Assembly (NCBI RefSeq): GCF_000423565.1 | Contig: NZ_KE384040.1 | Span: 135,668-199,667, forward strand | DNA length: 64,000 bases | Reading direction: 5' to 3' | DNA from: Runella zeae DSM 19591 | GTDB lineage: Bacteria; Bacteroidota; Bacteroidia; Cytophagales; Spirosomataceae | In this document: piece after piece, positions 45,046 to 52,233 of the stretch | How positions within the stretch are numbered: position 1 is the stretch's first letter | Layout of the letters: every line of letters begins with the position of its first letter | Notes under the pieces: model-generated | Told to the model about the DNA's origin: nothing | The model's database searches: none | Seen by the model: only the letters and a program-made list of their open reading frames with translations | Position numbers and translations under genes: made by a program

Positions 45046-45091
45046 GTAGTCATTTGACTACAAATTTATATGTAGTTATTTGACTACGCAA
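45046..45091 (-). promoter_or_regulatory. arsR promoter with two ArsR operators
   Basis: Operator 1, GTAGTCATTTGACTAC, is at 45046-45061. Operator 2, GTAGTTATTTGACTAC, is at 45072-45087, 26 bp away. On the minus strand a -33 TTG (45089-45091), 20-nt spacer and perfect -7 TAAATTTG (45061-45068) lie among them: operator 2 fills the spacer and operator 1 covers the start site. Confidence 0.85.
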
Positions 45092-45240
45092 TTTTTTGCC
45101 CAAAAAAATTCTAAAGATTAAAAATGCCCTTTTACGTGGTAGGATTTCAATAGGCTTTTTGAGTTCAAAAAGCATTTCTTTGAACTTTACAACAGAGAGC
45201 CTTTATATAATCGAAGATATACTCACAAGAATGTTTTAGG

Positions 45241-45531
45241 CTAGTGTTTGCTATATTCATCTTTATAATCCCCAATGTGCTTTTCGCTGTCTAAGATTTT
45301 TTTGTGTTGGGTTCGGTAATTGAATACCCCCACTACAAAAAGGATAAAAGAGATGAAAATAAAGACGTATTCTATCACAAGCCCATAAGATACTTCTAGC
45401 AGATTGTTGATAGTCAGGCCCGCAACTAAGAAATACATAGAAGTCCGTAAGAAGGCTAAAAAAGTAGTCTGATTGGACAGGATTGTTCTTTGAAGCGCTA
45501 GTTTTTCTCGCAAAATCAGGTCTTTGTTCAT
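45241..45531 (-). CDS. DUF202 family membrane protein
   Basis: A 96-residue protein: an N-terminal LALQRTILSNQTTFLAFLRTS, typical of DUF202 (R-T-LA-(N)-RT-LAW-RT pattern), followed by two or three hydrophobic helices (MYFLVAGLTINNLLE, YVFIFISFILFVVGVF). Domains of this kind are found in small inner-membrane proteins and in VTC-related proteins. The function is unknown. It is isolated between an intergenic gap and the DMT transporter gene. Confidence 0.85.
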   Translation of the reverse strand: MNKDLILREKLALQRTILSNQTTFLAFLRTSMYFLVAGLTINNLLEVSYGLVIEYVFIFISFILFVVGVFNYRTQHKKILDSEKHIGDYKDEYSKH

Positions 45532-45679
45532 AGTCGTAAAAAAGCTGAGGCAGTAGAAAGTGACGCCTAAAGATACAAATTAGTCGGCCAACTTACCCAT
45601 AGTGAAAGGAGGGAAGCAATCCCAAGTGAGTCCCAATGCGACTTGATGCCCTGAATCAACAAATCGAAAATTATCAGCT

Positions 45680-46123
45680 TCAAAACTTCTTCATCATGAT
45701 TACTCCTCCCACAATCAGCACTAGACCTATGATTCTTCCTACACTGATAGATTGTGGTTGTGCACCCATGATTTGAAAATGCTCCATAAGCATTGATATC
45801 AACAATTGCCCTGTCACTACTAATCCGAAAGTCAGACCAGGGCCAATTTTGGGAAAAGCTAATACAATCACAGTCACATAAAAAGCCCCCAAAACACCAC
45901 CCGCCCATGCGTAGGTAGGAGCCTCTTTGATGCCTTTCCAGGATATATTTTGAGAGGTTAAGAATATGTAAGCCACTAATGCCAAAACTCCAATGGCAAA
46001 TGAAATCATAGAAGCATGAACAGGACTCCCGCCTGTTTTTGCTAATTTGTTGTTCATGCCCGCTTGCATAGGTAAAAATGCCCCCGCTACAAAAGCTAAT
46101 ATAATCCAGATGACGCGTTCCAT
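45680..46123 (-). CDS. DMT-family transporter, YdcZ/DUF606 type
   Basis: A 147-residue membrane protein with about five helices, matching the short YdcZ (DUF606) members of the drug/metabolite transporter superfamily: AFLPMQAGMNNKLAKTGGSPVHASMISFAIG, YAWAGGVLGAFYVTVIVLAFPKIGPG, TGQLLISMLMEHF, RIIGLVLIVGGVIMM. These five-helix units usually function as dimers. The substrate is unknown. The Crp-like regulator gene lies 122 bp upstream on the same strand and may regulate it. Confidence 0.93.
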   Translation of the reverse strand: MERVIWIILAFVAGAFLPMQAGMNNKLAKTGGSPVHASMISFAIGVLALVAYIFLTSQNISWKGIKEAPTYAWAGGVLGAFYVTVIVLAFPKIGPGLTFGLVVTGQLLISMLMEHFQIMGAQPQSISVGRIIGLVLIVGGVIMMKKF

Positions 46124-46245
46124 ATTGCTTATAATTAGAAGTTTAATACAAGGTGTATTTCTATAACACCTTTTTGATAAAGCAAAAGTCGGTCTTACAT
46201 AGCGGCTAAAAAATGAACTAGCTTAAGAAATAAAGTTGAAGTAGT

Positions 46246-46836
46246 TCAACTTTTGCGGTTGAGTTTATGATTACGAATTTTAGAGAGAAATTCGGTAGAC
46301 ATGCCGAGATAGGAAGCGATAATATACTGTGGTATTTCGTTGACAAATTGAGGGTATAGTTTTGCAAAGTTTTCGTAGCGTTCTTCGGCCGATTGGGTGA
46401 GATTAGCAATCAATCGGCGTTGTTGGGAGGCAAGGCCCCGCTCGGCAATGATTCTAAAGAAGGTCTCAAATTTTGGATTGGCAGCTTTAAGTTTTTGTTC
46501 GTTTTCGTAGCTCAGTTGTAGCACGGTACTGTTGGAGATAGCCTCCACAAACAACGTGGCAGGCTGCTGATAGATATAGCTGTTGTAATCTGTAATCCAC
46601 CAGTCTTCGATAGCAAGCGCAATGGTATTTTCTTCGCCCTTTTGATCTATAATAAACGAACGAAGTGCTCCCTTTACTACATAATAGCGATACTTTGCCG
46701 TAAACGTTGGTTGAATTACCAGTTGTTTTTTGCGGAGTATCTTAGCCTGAAAAGCTTCCCCAAAAACCGCTGCTTCCTCGGTAGTTACTTCTACTTTTTG
46801 TTGCAGAAAATGTATTATTTTTTCGGTGGGTAGCAT
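46246..46836 (-). CDS. Crp/Fnr family transcriptional regulator
   Basis: A 196-residue regulator with an N-terminal cyclic-nucleotide-binding-like beta roll (QLVIQPTFTAKYRYYVVKGALRSFII, IALAIEDWWITD) and a C-terminal HTH (FVNEIPQYIIASYLGMSTEFLSKIRN), typical of the Bacteroidota Crp-like group. The canonical cAMP-binding Arg/Ser-Thr pattern is not obvious, so the ligand is unclear. It is transcribed ahead of the DMT transporter gene. Members of this group often control nearby exporters. Confidence 0.9.
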   Translation of the reverse strand: MLPTEKIIHFLQQKVEVTTEEAAVFGEAFQAKILRKKQLVIQPTFTAKYRYYVVKGALRSFIIDQKGEENTIALAIEDWWITDYNSYIYQQPATLFVEAISNSTVLQLSYENEQKLKAANPKFETFFRIIAERGLASQQRRLIANLTQSAEERYENFAKLYPQFVNEIPQYIIASYLGMSTEFLSKIRNHKLNRKS

Positions 46837-46901
46837 GAAAAAAATTGATTGGTTGTGTTAAGCAATTGTTGACAAAGACGACCGAAAAATGTACCGATTT
46901 C

Positions 46902-47330
46902 CTAATCTTCAATGGCTTCGATGCCCTGTTCTTTAAGCCTTTGGAGGCTTTGCTTCATGGCGTTGAGTTGCTCAGTGGTGTGGCCTTGCCATTCTGTTAT
47001 TTCGCCTATTACTTTAAAAGGACTCAATGAGCGATAAGATTTAGTAGGGTTTCCCGGAAATTTTTTATCGGTCAGATTAGGGTCATCTTCAATAGAGCCA
47101 GTAGGTTCTACGATATAAATCCTCTCCCGTCCTTCACCTACGGCCAGTTCGGCACCCCAAATAGCGGCTTCCAAAGTGGCGGTGAGATAAATATACTTTG
47201 CTTTGTTTCTTTTTCCATAATTGGAATGAAACCCCACTTCAATCAAATCGCCTTGCTTTAGATCGGCTTTTGTACCATGATAATATACTGGAAGTTTATC
47301 ATCATGGGTAAGTTCTTGCTTGTTTATCAT
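46902..47330 (-). CDS. arr: NAD+-rifampin ADP-ribosyltransferase Arr
   Basis: A 142-residue Arr enzyme, which transfers ADP-ribose from NAD+ to the ansa-chain C23 hydroxyl of rifamycins and so inactivates them. Motifs: VYYHGTKADLKQGDLIEVGF near the N-terminus (conserved His), NKAKYIYLTATLEAAIWGAELA, and GRERIYIVEPTGSIEDDPNLTD with the expected Asp pair, then PGNPTKSYRS. The length is normal. It is 12 bp downstream of a MarR regulator in the same orientation, so it is probably inducible through that repressor. Confidence 0.93.
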   Translation of the reverse strand: MINKQELTHDDKLPVYYHGTKADLKQGDLIEVGFHSNYGKRNKAKYIYLTATLEAAIWGAELAVGEGRERIYIVEPTGSIEDDPNLTDKKFPGNPTKSYRSLSPFKVIGEITEWQGHTTEQLNAMKQSLQRLKEQGIEAIED

Positions 47331-47342
47331 GGTCTTTCGGGG

Positions 47343-47795
47343 TTATGGATTAAACTTGTTTTTTGTCTCTTTCATCAGTTCCATGCTTTTACTCAAGTAA
47401 GAGGCAATGACTTCGATTTCTTGTTCGGAAAAGCTCGCAATCAGATTTTCAGTTTGTTGTTGGAATTCTTTATACAATGGTTCGAGTAAGGCAGTGATTT
47501 TTTGAGCGTCTGGTACAATCATCACCTTTCGTCTATCATTCTTGTCAAATTCTCGTTTTACAAGTTCTTTTTTTTCAAATCTATCAATAAGCCCTGTCAC
47601 GGCTCCCGTAGTAAGCCCCGTCAGTTTGGCGAGTTCGCCTGCGGTTAGACTACCTTTTTGCAGAAAAAAACCTAGGTATTTATGGTCTGTTCCAACAAAA
47701 CCAGCATTCCGTGCAATGGTTTCGTGCAGTTGCAGAGAGGTGTAAGCGTATTGTTGGCTGATTTTCCTTACTTCTATGATCTTATTAATTTTCAT
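47343..47795 (-). CDS. MarR family winged-helix regulator
   Basis: A 150-residue MarR-type regulator. The wHTH is about residues 45-105 (YLGFFLQKGSLTAGELAKLTGLTTGAVTGLIDRFEKKELVKR, then the DRRKVMIV wing), flanked by dimerisation helices. It forms a two-gene operon with arr. The start overlaps neither neighbour, and a good promoter (TTTG-N18-TATCTTTG) with repeated TATCTTAG motifs lies just upstream. Autorepression relieved by an aromatic or antibiotic ligand is expected from the family. Confidence 0.95.
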   Translation of the reverse strand: MKINKIIEVRKISQQYAYTSLQLHETIARNAGFVGTDHKYLGFFLQKGSLTAGELAKLTGLTTGAVTGLIDRFEKKELVKREFDKNDRRKVMIVPDAQKITALLEPLYKEFQQQTENLIASFSEQEIEVIASYLSKSMELMKETKNKFNP

Positions 47796-47799
47796 AATA

Positions 47800-47856
47800 T
47801 ATCTTAGTACAAAAGTATCTTAGCGACAAAGATAAATAAAAAAATACCAGTGCAAA
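47800..47856 (-). promoter_or_regulatory. marR-arr promoter and candidate MarR operator
   Basis: On the minus strand, a -33 TTTG (47853-47856), an 18-nt spacer and a perfect -7 TATCTTTG (47827-47834) precede marR. On the plus strand, TATCTTAG occurs at 47800-47807 and 47816-47823, and an inverted AAGATA lies at 47829-47834, overlapping the -7 box. Confidence 0.65.
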
Positions 47857-47957
47857 CAAATCTGGAGAAAATTGGGTGAAAATAGAGTGGTAGGTGGGTG
47901 GGTTTACGCGTTGCTCATGAAAGCACTAGATAACTCTATAAAGGTAATACTGCATTT

Positions 47958-48029
47958 TCAATAAATTTGTTGTTGGGCATGGCAGGGAGTAAACAACAGT
48001 ATCAAGAGTGCAAAAAGCATTGTTTTCAT
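47958..48029 (-). pseudogene. Signal-peptide stub (23 codons), remnant of a secreted-protein gene
   Basis: ATG at 48029 opens a frame encoding MKTMLFALLILLFTPCHAQ and then three to four residues before TGA at 47958-47960. The sequence is a textbook Bacteroidota signal peptide ending at AHAQ-type cleavage, with no mature protein. It is most simply a remnant left when the rest of the gene was deleted, just downstream of the Fic gene. Confidence 0.5.
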
Positions 48030-48048
48030 GATAGACAGAGGTGTGAGT

Positions 48049-49146
48049 TTATTGGTCGGCTAATTCATAATTTATACTTCGACCGCCTTCATTTGTTTGC
48101 TGCAAAATACCTTTTTCTATCAAATCTTTTATATCTCTTAAAGCGGTATCGGTTGAGGTTTTAGTAATTTTAGCCCATTTTGAAGTTTGTAGTTTCCCTT
48201 CAAAACCATCAAAAAGTTTGTTTAACATTAGTCGCTGCCTTTCATTGATAGACGTATGTTTGTGTCGTTTCCAAAATTCAGCTTTATGTAGTATTGCTTG
48301 AGTGGTGGTTTCGGTAGCGAGCATCGCATTTTTCAAGCAATTTAAAAACCATTCGAGCCATTTGGTAATATCTCCTGTGCTATGTTGCACATTTTGCAAT
48401 ACTTCGTAATATTGTTTTCGTTCTATTAAAATTTGACTCGACATACTGTAAAAACGCTCGCCGCTACCTTCTGCGCGGGCAAGCAACATATCTGTTATAG
48501 CTCTTCCAATTCGGCCATTTCCGTCATCAAAAGGATGGATAATAATAAACCAAAAGTGAGCGATAGCTGCTTTTAGTACCAGATCAAGATTATCTTTGGT
48601 ATTGTACCACTCTAAGAACTTATCCATTTCTATCTTTACAAGTTCAGGCTTTAAGGCTTCATAATGTATTTTTTCTTTGCCCATTGCCCCCGAAACTACT
48701 TGCATCTCACCTGTTCTATATTGCCCTACTTCAATCTTATAAGGCCCACTGTAGCCGGTAGGGAAAAGTGCAGCATGCCAGCCCAACAAACGTTTTTCGG
48801 TTAAGGGCAAAGTATGTCGTTGGGTAGCATCAAGCATCATTTCTACTACCCCTTCTATATGGCGATTGCTTGGTACAAGTCCTGCGGTATTGATACCTAA
48901 ACGCCTAGCTATGGATGAACGTACTTGGTCGTAGTTAAGCAATTCGCCTTCGATTTCAGAAGATTTTACTACGTCTAAAGTTAATGCGGTAAGGGTAGCT
49001 TCTTCTTTGGCAGAAAATCCCAAAGCATTCATTTGCCCAATGATTTTGCCTTGCATCAGGCGAACCTCACCAAATATGACATTTATGGCTTTATCATTCC
49101 AAGAAAAATTCGTCCAATTTTTATGTTCATAGATGTACTTTGCCAT
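48049..49146 (-). CDS. Fic family AMPylase with DUF4172 N-domain and C-terminal wHTH
   Basis: A 365-residue Fic protein. The N-terminal DUF4172 region begins YIYEHKNWTNFSW. An inhibitory helix SSEIEG at residues 62-67 (Ser-x3-Glu-Gly, class II, N-terminal) should block the ATP site and limit activity. The Fic core has an intact catalytic motif HPFDDGNGRIGR (His204, Asp208, Arg215). A C-terminal winged helix (about 320-365: SKWAKITKTSTDTALRDIKDLIEKG) binds DNA in related proteins. Fic enzymes transfer AMP to Ser/Thr/Tyr of target proteins; the target is unknown. A tandem 33-bp inverted-repeat element sits 14 bp upstream of its start, a plausible operator for its own wHTH. Confidence 0.93.
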   Translation of the reverse strand: MAKYIYEHKNWTNFSWNDKAINVIFGEVRLMQGKIIGQMNALGFSAKEEATLTALTLDVVKSSEIEGELLNYDQVRSSIARRLGINTAGLVPSNRHIEGVVEMMLDATQRHTLPLTEKRLLGWHAALFPTGYSGPYKIEVGQYRTGEMQVVSGAMGKEKIHYEALKPELVKIEMDKFLEWYNTKDNLDLVLKAAIAHFWFIIIHPFDDGNGRIGRAITDMLLARAEGSGERFYSMSSQILIERKQYYEVLQNVQHSTGDITKWLEWFLNCLKNAMLATETTTQAILHKAEFWKRHKHTSINERQRLMLNKLFDGFEGKLQTSKWAKITKTSTDTALRDIKDLIEKGILQQTNEGGRSINYELADQ

Positions 49147-49159
49147 TGCCTAAAACTAG

Positions 49160-49225
49160 TTTGCGGTAAATATACGACTTATTCGCCGCAAATTTGCGGT
49201 GTTTAGGAGGGCTATTCACCGCAAA
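49160..49225 (-). promoter_or_regulatory. Tandem 33-bp inverted-repeat operator upstream of the Fic gene
   Basis: Two adjacent 33-bp units (49160-49192 and 49193-49225) each have TTTGCGGT at the left end and CCGCAAA at the right end, with near-matching ATT flanks and a 9-nt spacer. The meeting point is a perfect 14-bp palindrome CCGCAAATTTGCGG (49186-49199). A minus-strand -7-like TATATTTA (49167-49174) lies inside unit 1, so a bound protein would block the Fic promoter. Confidence 0.8.
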
Positions 49226-49261
49226 GGAGTTAATAGTAAAGGGTGGTAGACAGTGGGGAGG

Positions 49262-50230
49262 TTATTCTTCGTTGGTGGGAATATGTTTTTCGCGGCAATA
49301 ATTGTCAACTTCTGAGTCATTCTTAAAGTAGCTGTCACAAAATTCTTCCAATTCTTTTTCTGCTCCTGCCACGTATTTTTCACTAGCAGTCATTAGCTTC
49401 TCGGTTTGTTCGATAAACCTTTCAAAGTCTTTGTTTATCTTACAAAGTTTGTCGATTGTCTTAAAGTCCAACTCCCGAAAAACAGACGGATAAAGCACTT
49501 TACTTTGATAAGGGTTGGCGTTTAATTTAATAATCCCAATTCCAAAAGACTGATTAAGCCGCGCCATTTCTTCGTTTAAGCTGTCGCGAAACTCAAATGC
49601 TACTAAATAGCCGTAATTTGCCCAACTCGAATTTGAAACTGCCTGAAAAAATGCCTTCTTCAGTTCGCTATCGCTATTGATTTCTTTTTTAAGTTCATAA
49701 GAACTGAGCTTAAAAGTATCGACTCGATTGATAGATTTTAAAAGATTTTGACTTGCTTTCGTCTGCAAATTCAAGAACTTAATCCCGACCATATCGGGAT
49801 GCGTCCAAATCTGATTACTGTCTTTTCCGTTTGATTGTTCGTGAAAGATAGTCTTTGAATAAGTATCCGTATTTTTGAGATAACTACTCAGAAGTTTATG
49901 TAAATCTCGTTCTTCGTAGGTCTGTAACTTGTTGGCTTTGGTTGGCTTTGTTGGGGTTACTTCGGTATCACCACTCAAAATATCAATCCCAATATTTTGT
50001 TCGTTTTTTGTCAAGTAATAATAATAAGTACCGTTAGGCTGCTTAATACGTTTTACTCTGGTGTCTTCATTGCGGATAAAGTCGCCCAATTGGGCCGAAA
50101 TCGTAGCGGCGGGCGTTTTTCCAGTAAATTCATAATAGCTATTTTCAAGAATATGCGTACAAATTTCAATTGAATTTGCCAGCTTATTTAGGTCGTCTAA
50201 ACTTTTTAAAATCGCTTCTTTTATTGTCAT
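49262..50230 (-). CDS. HARE-HTH protein with PD-(D/E)XK-like C-terminal domain (COG2958/HrgA-like)
   Basis: A 322-residue protein. The N-terminal about 75 residues fit a HARE-HTH winged domain (IKEAILKSLDDLNKLANSIE, SAQLGDFIRNEDTRVKRI, YYYYLTKNE), found in restriction-linked proteins. The C-terminal domain (about 105-260) contains an early Glu131, then HPDMVGIKFL with Asp146 and SYELKKEI with Glu179-x-Lys181. This is the spacing of a PD-(D/E)XK nuclease core, followed by AFFQAVSNSSWANYGYLVAFEF. The nuclease reading is mine and unproven. I recognise the family loosely as COG2958/HrgA-like, associated with restriction-modification in some bacteria. It lies upstream of the Fic gene on the same strand. 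Confidence 0.75.
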   Translation of the reverse strand: MTIKEAILKSLDDLNKLANSIEICTHILENSYYEFTGKTPAATISAQLGDFIRNEDTRVKRIKQPNGTYYYYLTKNEQNIGIDILSGDTEVTPTKPTKANKLQTYEERDLHKLLSSYLKNTDTYSKTIFHEQSNGKDSNQIWTHPDMVGIKFLNLQTKASQNLLKSINRVDTFKLSSYELKKEINSDSELKKAFFQAVSNSSWANYGYLVAFEFRDSLNEEMARLNQSFGIGIIKLNANPYQSKVLYPSVFRELDFKTIDKLCKINKDFERFIEQTEKLMTASEKYVAGAEKELEEFCDSYFKNDSEVDNYCREKHIPTNEE

Positions 50231-50644
50231 TTGAGGGATAAGTAGAAGTTATGTAGATCAAAGGTTGATATATTATTATTCTCTTTCTATAGCAATGCAA
50301 ATGTATAATTAATTTGTAACTGTTTAGGTACTCTTTTTACTTAAAAAGTACAATTTAAAGGCCGTTTTCCAGTTAGAATAGTATAATTTGTGACTTAAGG
50401 GAACCTCGAAAATTCAAAAAAATGCGACATTTTTTACACAATTGGTTAACAATATAAATGATAACTAATTGATTGTCAATTGTTTGTTTTTTTTACAGGT
50501 TGCCTAAACAATTACGTTATTTCTTATACTTTTCGAACCATTTTATGTGGGTTCCTGATTTGTTTTTACAATGAAGTATAACCTCAACGTTACAAAAGCA
50601 ACGCTCTCATTTATTTACCTCTCTTTATAAAAATTTAGTAATTT
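50231..50644. other. AT-rich intergenic region with three inverted repeats, no gene seen
   Basis: No supported coding frame. Three inverted repeats are visible: GTAC...GTAC at 50328-50351 around a TTTTTA/TAAAAA stem; AAAAAATG-CGA-CATTTTTT at 50417-50435, a terminator-like 8-bp stem; and ACAATTG/CAATTGT at 50438-50483 followed by a T run. Base composition is clearly more AT-rich than the flanking housekeeping genes. Confidence 0.6.
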
Positions 50645-51493
50645 TTATGACTTAAACCCACCATATTTGCTAAATCTCTCTACCCAATCGAGGTATTCAC
50701 CTGAAAGATTCCCATTCCCTATCAATGGTAGTTGTCTGACATCCCTATTGTCAACGATTAAGGAAATCCCTGATTCTACATCATCATTTTCGTCCAAACC
50801 TCTCATTACATTGAAGGCAATAGAATCAATAATCCCGAGAATAATTTTATCTAAATTTTCAATTTGATCATTCGTCAAGCTGGAGTAAAAATAAGACTTG
50901 TGTGCTATATATGTTTCATACATATAGGGTGAATTTTGCTGTATAGATTGGATGAAATCAGGATTTGTGTACTGCGTGCGCTCTTCTAGGTAATGTTTGA
51001 AAATTTCATCCCTAAAGAGCTTTGTGATAATTCTTCCAAACTTTTCAAGATTTGAATGTAAAATAATGTGATTTAGTTCCTCAAATTCAAAGGAAAGCAA
51101 GGTAGTTGGTAGGTTTATTTCTCTGGTTGACTCCCTAATAATCGTCCAAAAAACATGAGATAAATACCTGTTAATGTTGTAGAGCTTTTGTGGTCCCGAC
51201 GCCTCAAAAATTCCATCTTCCTCAAAATATTTCCATTGTGATTTTTCTTGTTCACATTCCTTTTTCCAATGTTTCATGAACAGAAATTCAATATCCTTGT
51301 ATTCAAATTCAATTGAATTAGTATATTTTTCCTTGATTTCAGACTTTATGTTAAAACTTATTGTAAATGCACCTTCTGAAGGTTTACAATAAAAACTAAT
51401 AGATTTCGGGTTGCCGAAGTTATTTCGTATTTTCTTTATTGTTGTGCTTAGAAAGCTTATAATCTCAGCTTTGTCATTGGTGATGTCAATCAT
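50645..51493 (-). CDS. Hypothetical protein, 282 aa, no recognised family
   Basis: A complete 282-residue frame with plausible codon use, ATG at 51493 (MIDITNDKAEIISFLSTTIKK) and stop at 50645. It has no signal peptide, no membrane helix and no motif I recognise. The composition is rich in Ile, Glu, Lys, Asn and Phe with aromatic clusters (EFLFMKHWKKECEQEKSQW, LSHVFWTIIREST, YMYETYIAHKSYFYSSL), and the C-terminal part contains DNRDVRQLPLIGNGN. The gene is AT-rich and flanked on both sides by long AT-rich gene-free DNA, as expected for an acquired gene. It could be an immunity or defence-related protein by context only. Confidence 0.65.
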   Translation of the reverse strand: MIDITNDKAEIISFLSTTIKKIRNNFGNPKSISFYCKPSEGAFTISFNIKSEIKEKYTNSIEFEYKDIEFLFMKHWKKECEQEKSQWKYFEEDGIFEASGPQKLYNINRYLSHVFWTIIRESTREINLPTTLLSFEFEELNHIILHSNLEKFGRIITKLFRDEIFKHYLEERTQYTNPDFIQSIQQNSPYMYETYIAHKSYFYSSLTNDQIENLDKIILGIIDSIAFNVMRGLDENDDVESGISLIVDNRDVRQLPLIGNGNLSGEYLDWVERFSKYGGFKS

Positions 51494-52133
51494 ATTGTTT
51501 TTGGTAATTACGTAATGACTTATATTGTTTAATTAAGATTTTAGCCTTCTATTTTTAGCTTATCCTAATAATATGTATGGGGTATTTAATTTTCAGTTTG
51601 ACCACTATCAAAGATAGTAAGTTCTTGTTTAGGAGAAGAATATTTACGGAGTATTCTTTTCTTGTTGATATTGATTCCCTCTCAAAGCAAAACTATTATC
51701 CAGTTTCGACTGGTGTCGGAATATGGTTTGGTCAATAATATAACCCGTACGCGCCAGCAAATGCCATCTGATTTTTGAGAAAAAAGAAATAAAACAAAAA
51801 GCATAAGTCATCCCAAAGATTGGAGAGTGTAATAGCTCGCCTATAGGATGCGCCAGATAGAAGCTTAAGATTTATACTCAAAAAGATTTAGGTTTGACTT
51901 CTCTTAAGTCCTTGCTGTGAAGCTGAAAACATAATACTAGAAAAGTTAAGCTTCTGTGAAACTATTCCTCCACAATAGCATTCTCATATTCTGCCTCGGA
52001 GAGGTGCAAGGTTTGTAGCTCATAAGTCCCTACCAAAAACAAATGACTTCGGAGAAGTCAAACATAAACTTGACGGAAGAGAAAATCGAAGGCCATTTGT
52101 AAAAAAGACAACTACCACAACTACTATGATAAG
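51494..52133. other. Gene-free stretch with two GGA-loop hairpin repeats
   Basis: No convincing gene. Two small hairpins share a GGA loop: CCTC-GGA-GAGG at 51994-52004 and TGACTTC-GGA-GAAGTCA at 52044-52060. On the minus strand a short tail-like frame (ending SEAEYENAIVEE, stop near 51964) lies between them and the Fic side, possibly the end of a lost gene. Otherwise nothing recognisable. Confidence 0.5.
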
Positions 52134-52195
52134 CATAAAAAGACCTTCTGTTTACATTTGAGCGTTTGTCCCTACTCAAATACAAATCAGAAGGT
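52134..52195 (-). terminator. Terminator of the TonB-dependent receptor gene
   Basis: A long imperfect stem (GACCTTCTG near 52142-52150 with CAGAAGGTC near 52187-52195, plus inner CATTTGAG/CTCAAAT pairing) is followed on the minus strand by TTTTTATGC. It lies about 40 bp after the receptor stop. Confidence 0.75.
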
Positions 52196-52233
52196 CGGGA
52201 TGACTTCTTTGGAAGGCGGAGGAAGCAAAAAAA

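Noticed and set aside
45567-45908. 113-residue minus-strand frame with many Cys
   Set aside because: Overlaps the YdcZ-type transporter gene in another frame; the transporter motif is clear.
51494-52233. Insertion sequence remnant
   Set aside because: No transposase fragment, terminal inverted repeat pair or target duplication could be identified.
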